This document shows, in pieces, positions 56,201 to 64,000 of a stretch of 64,000 bases of DNA (position 1 is the stretch's first letter; every line of letters starts with the position of its first letter). A program made the translations under genes and the position numbers. The DNA is from Seminavis robusta (Eukaryota > Bacillariophyta > Bacillariophyceae > Naviculales > Naviculaceae), in assembly GCA_903772945.1 (NCBI GenBank), contig CAICTM010000345.1:1-64000 (forward strand), in the 5' to 3' direction. The notes under the pieces are model-generated. The model was not told the origin of the DNA and made no database searches. It worked only from the letters and a program-made list of their open reading frames with translations.

Positions 56201-58563
56201 TTGATCTCGGCCAATCCCTTCTTGACATTTTGGGTGTATGGAGTACCCCATTTTCGGATATGCGCTTCCTTCACAGTTGGGTTGTTGTAGATAGCTGTAA
56301 AGAGGGTTTCACCTTGGGTGTTGGCCTGATTCAGGAGGAGATCCTTTTGTCTTTTTGTGGTTTGATTGATTACTCGGACCCGAATTGAGTCGATTGGTTT
56401 GTCTGCAGCCGGAATAGCTGACACGGTTGGTGACATGGTGTTCAGGGCTTTCGTCGCGACCGAGTTTGATTCCTCGGCGCTGCCTACTTCTGCTGACGCT
56501 GTGCTGTTGATGCTGTCCAGCTTGACTTCAGAATCTTTGGAGTACTTTTCTGGTGCCGAATTGCTGTCATTATCCTTTGGCACACATGTGAGGCAGAACT
56601 GGACAAGGGGGTCTGCTTGTTGAGTACTCTCAGCTGCAGCTGCAACCCTTTCAAACAAACTCTGGATTGTGATATCCTTGAGCTCATCCACTGATAGCAA
56701 TTTGTCATCACTGTCTTCTCTTGTGTCCCCCACCAGGATTTGAACTTTGATCTCAGCCAATCCCTTCTTGACATTTAGGGTGTATGGAGTTCCCCATTTT
56801 CGGATGTGGGCTTCCTTGACAGTTGGGTTGTTGTAAATTGCAGAGAAGAGAGTTTCTCCTTGGGTGCTGGCATGATTAAACAGGAGATCCTTTTGTCTTT
56901 TTGTGGTTTGATTGATGATTCGGACACGAATTGATTTGTTCTGTCTGTCTGCAGCCGGAATAGACGATGATGTGGTTGGCGAGATTGTCTTGGGGGCTTT
57001 GCCTGGCACAGGCAACTTTGATTCCCCTGTGTTGCCCACAACCGGTGCTGCATTCTTGATGTTGTTGTTGATTTTGTTTTCCTGTATCACTTCAGCATCT
57101 TTGGAGTCCTTTTCTGGTTCTGAATGGCTGTCATTATCCTTTGACACGCACATGAGGCAAAATTGGACAAGGGGGTCTGCTTGTTGAGTGCTCTCAGCTG
57201 CAGCTGCAACCCTTTCAAACAAACTGTGGATTGTGATATCCTTCAGCTCATCCACTGATAGCAGTTTGTTGTCATCATGATCATTATCTTCTCTTGTGTC
57301 CCCCACCAGGATTTCAACTTTGATCTCGGCCAATCCGTTCTTGACATTTTGGGTGTATGGAGTTCCCCATTTTCGGATGTGGGCTTCCTTGACAGTTGGG
57401 TGGTTGTAGATAGTTGAAAAGAGAGTCTCTCCTTGGGTGCTCCCATGATTCAGTAGGAGATCCTTTTGTCGCTTTGTGGTTTGATTTATGACTCGGACAC
57501 GAATTGAATTCATGGGATTCTTTGTGCTTGGATTAGCCACAGCAGACATGGTTGGTGCCATTATCGTTGTTGCAGTAACTGCCACCGGCGGAATTGCTTT
57601 TTCGTTGTTGCCGTGTTCTGTTGATGACTGGTTGGTGTCTTTGGGTAGGGCCTCTGATGAATCTGTCACCTCATGTTGTGCTTCTGATTTTGTCTCGTCA
57701 TTATCCTTTGGCACACACAGCAGGCAAAATTGAACAACGGCATCGATCTGTTGGCTGCTCTCGGCGGCAACCCTGTCAAACAAATGCTGGGTTGTAATTT
57801 CCTTGAGCTCTTCCACCGAGAGCAGTTTGTCATCCTTTCTGGCTCCGACTTGAATTTGGATCTGGATGACTGCCACTCCCTTTTTGACGTCTTGAGCTAT
57901 TTTTCCTCCCCATTTGCGAACGTTGGCTTCCTTGACACTGGGGTTGTTGTAGATTGCGGAAAAGAGGGTTTTTTCTTCTTGGGATCGCGTCAATACGAGA
58001 TCTTTGTGTCGTTTGGTGGTCTGATTCATGACGTGTACCCGAATCGACTTGCTGGGTTTGGAGACCAGCCCCATGGCGATGAGAGGAGCCGAAGGAACAT
58101 GGTCTTCATAGTCTCCTCCGATTATGCGCTCGTCGACGTCGCCGTTCCTCTGTTCTTTGACCTTTTTGAGTATACTATCGGCTTTGAAAACGAGTTCTTG
58201 TGCCTGGGAACGAATCTGTTGACGATGCCGTGCTTTGGCGTCGTCGTCAGTGTTGAGGACCAAGTTCGTGCTTCGACTCCTCGAACCCATGGCTTTGCGG
58301 GGATTTTCCCTGGCCGTAAACGTCGACCTACGACTGAGGGTGGGCAATTGTTTGCTGGATTCTTCTTCCCTCCGGCGATGATGATGAGGGTGGTGGTTGT
58401 TGTTATTACTAGCCAGTGAAGCCTGGAAGGATTCCCACATGGCGGAGTCAATGGCTACCCCTGAAAAGGGACACGAAGCAGGTGCCTGTATGGGAATGGC
58501 AGCATTCGAATGCCTCGTGGATATGGAACTGGCCGAGGCGCTTCCAACACTGGCAACGTCCAT
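47243..58563 (-). CDS. Giant hybrid histidine kinase: six novel repeats, HNOBA, HisKA, HATPase, three receivers
   Basis: Eight exons: 58563-52444, 52353-52336, 52258-51894, 51809-51592, 51512-50335, 50256-49264, 49189-47564 and 47440-47243. All have GT-AG borders with matching phases and give 3,571 residues from ATG 58563. Order: a disordered start; six copies of an unrecognised ~120-residue domain (~170-1390); a Ser/Lys/Arg-rich linker; an HNOBA-like domain (~1845-1990: IFPYHVVLDADFRITQVG, LPLHSCQREAVLLGEH); a coiled coil; HisKA with SHEIRTPLN (His ~2048); HATPase with DYGKGI and GGTGLGLSI; a possible pseudo-receiver; and three receivers with LYAEDN, phospho-Asp in FMDxQ, and SKPF or AKPF. 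GGLFAG-rich linkers separate the receivers. Such kinases pass phosphate from His to receiver Asp, then onward. No membrane helix is seen after ATG 58563, so it is probably soluble. The input ligand is unknown. Confidence 0.85.
47860..48450 (-). repeat. ~171-base in-frame repeat in the third linker
   Basis: Four units with AGCAAATAGACCCCCTTGAG at about 47870, 48041, 48211 and 48382, so the period is ~171 bases or 57 residues. Each unit encodes two GGLFAG motifs plus a Thr/Gln/Ala/Pro spacer. Confidence 0.9.
54390..58065 (-). repeat. Six tandem copies of a novel ~120-residue domain
   Basis: Copies start near 58060, 57500, 56935, 56400, 55865 and 54715. The consensus begins IRVRVINQTTKRQKDLLL, then TLFSAIYNNPTVKEAHIRKWG, then KKGLAEIKVQIxVG, LLSVDELKDITIQSLFERVA and a Cys-containing end QFCLxCVPKDND. 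Copies two to four are nearly identical in DNA, copies one and five are intermediate, and copy six is the most diverged. Spacers are Ser/Thr/Asp-rich. I do not recognise the fold; a compact mixed alpha/beta domain is suggested by the hydrophobic pattern. Confidence 0.85.
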
Positions 58564-60353
58564 GTTGTTATCTGCCAGGAATCGAATCAAATCAAATTGG
58601 CACGCGGCTTTACCCCGAAATATGGTGCAGTCGTGGTGGTGGGCTCTATCGATCGATTGACTCAGCGCAGAACAAGGTAGATAGTAACCAGCCAGCAACC
58701 AGCAACCAGCAACCAGCAACAAGGAAAGATAAAAGTGTTGGAGGCAGGCAGCAACTAAGCTGATAGGAATTTGGTACACTCAGAGACAGGTGGATAACAA
58801 CAGGTATATCTATGGACCAGATTTGATTTTGTACAGAGTCAAGTGTCAAGCAGTTCAAGGCACTCAGAATGAAAGATCAGCTGCATACGAAGCAGCAAGT
58901 AAGTGTTGCTGTCGATATGATAACAGACTGGCACAGCTCTAGCACACAGCAGCAACAGTCCACTCAGTCCAGGGCCGGAGATGAGAGATGAGAGAGCAAG
59001 AAACCAATCAATTGAAGAAGAATTATCGGTACAGCTGTACTATTAATAGTACACCTTTAGCTACACAGCTATGACATACACCATTCACCATGCCAGTCGC
59101 CAGTCGCCAGGAAGCTTGTATTATTTAAATTAGCTGGAGGTGGGAAGTGGAAAGCTGGTGGTACATGGGCTATGGGCTCTCATACTGTGACTACTATTAA
59201 CTATTATCCGGATGAAGTGCCCAGAGGATTTAATTGCATCGAGGTGGCTTCTTTCGATCGATTATCATTATGAAAGCCGCCGAGTTTCGGTATTTCGGTA
59301 TTAATAGTCAGTCATCCGACCTGTTCCACATCTGACAGTGCTGCACACTATTACTACGTGTAGTTCCACCGCTAGTACCACAATGTCATGTAAAGTATAG
59401 AGCAGTAGAGTACTTTAAGACATTAATTAAGACTATAAGACTACTATTCTATCTCATAATCGTGACGCTACCTACCGGTATGGATGTACTAGCACCGGTA
59501 ACAGTTACGAGCTCAGTTACGCGTGAACAAAAATCAATTCGGTAGAGCCAAAACAGCTGCCAAAACCAATGAACGTTCTACATGACATTGTAGCACCTAC
59601 AGGACAAATAATGGTACCAGTACTATGCATAGCTAGCTAGTGCCACCATACCGGTACTATTCTTTTAAATACAGACGGAAAAAGAACGCACGCACGCTCT
59701 CCCAAGACATTATTGCGCCTACTAGCGTGTCTTCCAGGTTCTTCCAGGAGAGCAGCTGGAGAAGTCAGAACGCAGTCGCTTTTAGAAGCACAATACCGGT
59801 ACATACAGCTAGCCAGAGGTGTCATTAAATTTTTTAACATTGTGACGAATTCGGGACATTGAGAAAAAGATTCTCCGTTTCCAGTGGCCAAAGAAGCTCC
59901 AGGGAAGCTCTGGAAGACCTGGTTCAGGTAGTTGAGGTGAACATTTTTTGCATTCAATTATTCAGAGTAATATATAACGTTAGCCTATTAGTACCTCAAC
60001 TACCCATAAAAGACTGTCTGGCCCGCTCTCTCTGGCCGGTACATGTAGGGGAGAATCGAGGTAAGTCTTAGTAACAGAGTACTGAAATTTTTATATGACA
60101 CCGGTGGACACTAATTTGTCTAAGTAAATCCACCGTCAGTACAATCGTCACAGTAAATTCAAATTTTGTAGAGTTATGCGTTGACAAGATTGAAGGCTCC
60201 AACGTCGCTCGCTTAAGTCTGCGCCAGAGGTGCCACGTACAAGTCACAAAATCGTGCTCACATTTTCGAAGATACGTATGTTTCCGTGGAGTCGTCGAGT
60301 CATTGGATTTCTTCTTCCTACACAGTTAACTACAGCAAAGCTAGTATTTCACC
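58564..60353. other. Intergenic, about 1.8 kb
   Basis: Promoter side of the histidine kinase gene. It holds an AACCAGCAACCAGC short tandem repeat (58690-58720), a GGTAGTTGAGGT/ACCTCAACTACC inverted pair (59927 and 59994, possible hairpin), several TACCGGTA palindromes (59474, 59493, 59648, 59792) and a TAGCTAGCTAG run (59630). No gene is recognised. The kinase frame is open upstream to 58779 but without an ATG. Confidence 0.5.
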
Positions 60354-60950
60354 ATGCTACATACTGCTAGTTCTGAGTTTAAACACTGGCTAGATGTTAA
60401 CATTCGCTACCCATTCAATGAGATTCGGAAGACCAGGCAGAGCTATGAACTCAAGTATGTTTTGTTGGTAGATGAAACTGACAGGGCAAACAGGTATAGT
60501 CAGTACTTTGTGCTAAAGGTAAAGTACCTTCCCAGTGTCATGGTTGAGCAACTCATAATGGAAGAAAAAGCTGTGCCCATGACACCTGATATGGCTTGGA
60601 TTCTTGAGACCATGACCGGATGGGGAGTGAGGCAGAGTGCTGAGTGGTACAGTGATGTGCTTGCTCTGCTTGCTTTGGTAGTGGAGGAAGGAGATCCTAT
60701 GACAAAGAAAGAGTTGTGTGCAATCATTGTTAGGCCACTTATGAGAGATGCACTCTATAATCAGTTTGGTGTGTGGGAGTGGGAAGCCAAAGAGTTCTTA
60801 CTTACAGAATGGAAGCATTGGTTCAACACTGTGTGCTGGAGCAAGCACAAACACAACTTGAGTGGAATGGTCATCAGTAGCCAGCAGTACATTATTCACA
60901 GGGCTTCTCTCACTGCACACAATGGAGTTTATGCATACTCAATGCCTTGA
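60354..60950 (+). CDS. Unknown 198-residue protein, possibly transposon-associated
   Basis: Intact ORF from ATG to TGA. The composition is protein-like, with many Trp residues (FKHWLDVNI, TGWGVRQSAEWY, VWEWEAKEF, WKHWFNTVCW) and a pattern of amphipathic helices. I do not recognise the family. It points toward the transposase gene, and the two stop codons are about 85 bases apart, so it could be an accessory ORF of the same DNA transposon or an unrelated host gene. No targeting signal is visible. Confidence 0.55.
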   Translation: MLHTASSEFKHWLDVNIRYPFNEIRKTRQSYELKYVLLVDETDRANRYSQYFVLKVKYLPSVMVEQLIMEEKAVPMTPDMAWILETMTGWGVRQSAEWYSDVLALLALVVEEGDPMTKKELCAIIVRPLMRDALYNQFGVWEWEAKEFLLTEWKHWFNTVCWSKHKHNLSGMVISSQQYIIHRASLTAHNGVYAYSMP

Positions 60951-61035
60951 ATATGTCTCATGTCTGAAAAGAAAAGGAAGCAACAGCTGTAAGATTGTTG
61001 TTGTTTGTTATCCAACAAGTGTCCCAGTAACAGAA

Positions 61036-64000
61036 CTAGCCAAAACATACCTTTTGCTCATACCACTGCTCCTTATCCTGGAGCAAGTACTGATGGGTAG
61101 CTTTCTTGCAGGTGATGCCCCATCCATCACTATTAGAATGGAACTCTTTCCTCTCTCTGCAATTCCCACAATAGTCCCTGCTGCATTGCTTTCCAGGTTT
61201 CTCTTGCAGGTGGTGATTAGATCTTCTGAAGCCACAAATGACACAGTACTTCCTGCTCCTGAAGACTCTCCTTGTTGGCCTGGGTGGAGGATTGGCAGGC
61301 AGATGAGGCAAAGTCATGACAAAAGGTGCATTGGCATTGGCATTGTTACCAGCAACACCTCCAGCAAAAATGGCTGGATTCAAAACTCCTGGAACTCCAA
61401 ATGGAGCCCTGTTACCATTGTTGACCATTGCTGTTGGTCTCACAGTGTGGGGTAGCCGTGTTGCTGGCATGGATTGTCTCCCTTCTCTGAATTGGTTGTT
61501 GAGCTGGTCTCTTTCGGCATGTTGGCCATGTGGAACCAGCGCTTGGATTGCTTCGCTTTCTTTCCTGGCATCAAAGTAGTCACACAAAAAGGCACAAGAC
61601 TTGAGGCGAATTTGCACAACTGACTCATCTCCTTGACTCCAAAGAGTCAAGCGGCGAGATGCCTCATTGTTCCAATCTCTGGCAAAGGCATGATAGTTGG
61701 TGGCGGCGTTGCCTCCTCTTCTGTTGTAGCGCTCTTTCATTTCGTCAAATAGTTGAGCCTCCTCCTGATCTTGAGGTGTTGCCGTGGTGCTACTGTGGGG
61801 CATTCGAAAGGGGATCCAAGGTGCATTTTCAGTAAGACGGCTGAATGCTTGTAGTGTTGTCTCGCGACCATCGTTCTCTGGGAGAAGGCGACTTAACTCG
61901 TCTTGGATGAATTGTCTGTTCTCTCGGTCATGGCGCTCTACCTCATCCACTTCTGTTAACTCTGCCAGTTCCCGCTCCTGTACACTCCTGTCAGTGTGGC
62001 CAAGGTTTTCATCGTCATCAACCGGAACTGGGATATCATCTGTTTCATTGCCCTCTAAATCGTCGTCCTCTTCCTCGCCACCATCAACATTCTCCAAGTC
62101 TTCATCTTCCTCCGGAATAGTGTAGTTGAATCCTAGGAATTCTTTTGGAGCATCCTTGTCGATCCGTGGAGCCGTGACCTCCATGAAAGGCAGCGCATCT
62201 TTTGAGTAGCCAATGGAGAGGGCATAGTTGTTGATCATCAAGAGTCGCTCCAATTGACACGTCCCATAGTCTTGACTGCCCAACCGGATAATACCCTTCC
62301 GGTAATTCTTGTGTTCAAAAAAACCCCACATAAGTCTATCAGCGCGATGGATCCCTAGTTGAAGCAATGACAATGTTCCAGTGAGAATACGCGATGTTGA
62401 AACTTCACTTGCCAAAGCAATCAATAAAACCAAGTTGCACTTACCGATGTGTGTGGCCATCAAGACATTGTTGGCAAGATCCAAGTTGTCTCGCTCGTTA
62501 GTGTTGGTTCCCCTGGCAACATACGTGATATCCTTCTTTCTGTTATGTCTGAAAAGATTTACACCAGTTGGATCTGACAAACAACCGCGGTCAACATGCT
62601 TCATTTGTTCCTGTACCACCTTCTGCAACTTGGTCGCATTCGAAGTGAAGAACCTTTTCGGCAGTGGAGATGTGTCATCTTCGCGTCTAGTTGCCAGGTG
62701 AGCTACCACCTCTGCATCCCTTGCTTGACAATAAGTAATGACGGCTTCGATGTTCTTCCTCAGAATGTCGGGGGGAGGAACAACAGAATTGGCATACTTC
62801 TTTATCTCTTTGACAGTTGGTTCGCGCTGGAGCTTCTGTTCCAAGTGCACCTTGGCCCTGTCGAATTCTCCTGGCTCAACAATGAAGCAAGCTCTGTTAA
62901 GCAACCCTCTGAAGATTCCTGCTTGCTTGGAAGAGGGCTCATGCATAATGTCGTTGAAGCGCTTCATGAAGTGAAAGATGTCAAGCTTCAATTGAATGTC
63001 ATCACCAAAAACACGTCGAACGATGTTCTTGACATTGCAACAGTTATCCACATACACAACCTTGATTGAGTTCTCTTCTTGTTCCCCCCCAACAAAGACC
63101 GGAACTGGCTCTCCGGCAGCAACCCATCTGGCAACCTGTTTCTCTCGCTCTTCCTTCTTCTTGGCTTTCATGTTTCTATTCAATCGCTCCCTCAACCGGA
63201 CAAGATCTTCTTCAATTTCACTGAAGGATTCAGAGTGCTTCAATGCCTTCCAGAATACTGTCAAGCCATCCTCATTCTGCACTGTGACAATACACTTGTA
63301 GGGAGCAAATGATTGGCCCTGCTTGGTCCATACATGAATCTTTGATGCAATTTTGTAGTTGAAATCAATTTTCAGGATTTCAGCTGTGAGGCCCATCATT
63401 TGTCTCACCTGAAACTCCTTCCGGTGATTGAAGAAGGAAGTCACAATGCAGTCTATTCGATGTTTGCTCAGCATTTGTCCGCAGTACCCCTTCTTCTCCT
63501 TGAAGTCGCTGAAAAGGGGTGGCTTGGATGGCTCATCCTGGGTAGCGGTGTTGCGAGTCCTCCTGCTGTGGTAAGGATTCCGGTCAATTCGCGCCTGTTC
63601 CTCGTTCACTCTCTCCTGGCATGTCGAGAGCTCATCAACACAAGTCTCTAAGTCTTCCTCGGCACTCTGAAGCTGCAACTTGCCAGATTCAATTTTCTTC
63701 TGGAATTTCTCGAGATAATTCAGTATCAGCTCCTGCCAACGGGGAAGAAGATGGCGAAATCGGTATTGTGGGTAGTCATTGACATCTACATTGAGAAGCT
63801 CGAACATGGAATTGATATTTGCTTCTTCAACTAGTGATCGGAGCTTGGTGGATCCAAGACCAGGGAGAATATTGCGTGCCCCATGAATATTGTGGTTGTC
63901 TTTGTCCCCAAGCATGTGCTTGAACAGCACATCAGTGCCCATCGTGTAATCAGCCTCTGCTATTTCAAGACGGATTCGCGTCACCTTGCTGTACAGATCA
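61036..64000 (-). mobile_element. DDE-type DNA transposase with C-terminal zinc finger (partial)
   Basis: The frame is open from stop TAG at 61036 to the window edge, so the start lies beyond 64000. At least 985 residues are visible. The N-terminal part is helical with a coiled coil. The core has IDFNYKIASKI and VVYVDNCCNVKNIVRRVFGD followed by LKLDIFHFMKRFNDIM. Spacing and residues suggest a MULE-like DDE (RNase H fold) nuclease with the first two acidic residues in IDF and VDN. An acidic region follows. The C-terminus holds a Cys-rich zinc-binding motif (YCVICGFRRS...CSRDYCGNC...H). The coding frame is uninterrupted here. Whether it is an active transposon or a domesticated gene cannot be told, because terminal repeats were not found. 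A donor-like GTATGT at the very end leaves a further exon possible. Confidence 0.7.

Noticed and set aside
59927-60005. GGTAGTTGAGGT/ACCTCAACTACC inverted pair as a transposon end or RNA hairpin
   Set aside because: Arms are only 12 bases with a ~55-base loop, and no partner was found near the transposase.
1-64000. tRNA, rRNA or other structured RNA genes
   Set aside because: No conserved tRNA arm motifs or rRNA stretches were recognised by eye; a covariance-model scan would be needed to exclude them.

Overview
The window looks like nuclear DNA of a photosynthetic stramenopile, most likely a raphid pennate diatom. The organism is inferred, not proven. The reasons are intron-bearing genes with short introns (about 64-123 bases, mostly GTAAGT...CAG), a plastid-type bipartite leader ending in a Ser/Phe cleavage motif, diatom-like families (GABA-B-type receptors, lipocalin-like secreted proteins, VWD-domain proteins), and intergenic DNA full of short palindromes and small TA-flanked elements. 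No virus-derived element was recognised.

Layout, left to right. 1-1002 is the 3' part of a VWD-domain gene. 1537-2331 is a DUF3611 membrane protein with a plastid leader. 2587-8803 (minus) is a giant six-exon gene joining a DUF1769-like region, a beta-trefoil-like region, a PH domain and DUF547. 9401-11994 (minus) is COG3 of the Golgi tethering complex. 12277-17906 is a TMEM16/anoctamin with a very long disordered N-terminus. 18368-20854 (minus) is a seven-exon formate-tetrahydrofolate ligase. Next come a secreted lipocalin-like protein (21521-22429), a small organelle-targeted protein (23276-24022), a repeat-rich disordered protein (24424-27525), a TMEM43 family gene (29920-31618), a PC-esterase with an in-frame stop (32256-33572), a second disordered protein (34065-35777), a class C GPCR with a bacterial-type sugar-binding ectodomain (36801-39313), a CmcJ/NvfI-like oxygenase (41850-43043), a mitochondrial carrier (43916-44995) and a frameshifted LRR gene (45634-46906).

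47243-58563 (minus) is the standout: an eight-exon hybrid histidine kinase of about 3,570 residues. It has six copies of an unrecognised ~120-residue domain, an HNOBA domain without its usual heme partner, a kinase core, and three receiver domains joined by linkers full of GGLFAG repeats. The right end (60354-64000) holds a DDE-type DNA transposase running off the window and a convergent unknown ORF.

The genes do not form a pathway. They are a housekeeping mix (Golgi tethering, one-carbon metabolism, carriers) with signalling proteins (GPCR, hybrid kinase) and membrane or lipid-associated proteins (anoctamin, PH-DUF547, TMEM43, three proteins with low-complexity amphipathic-type repeats). The gene-poor stretches at 27.5-29.9 kb and 39.3-41.8 kb carry MITE-like inverted-repeat elements, two of which abut at a shared TA.
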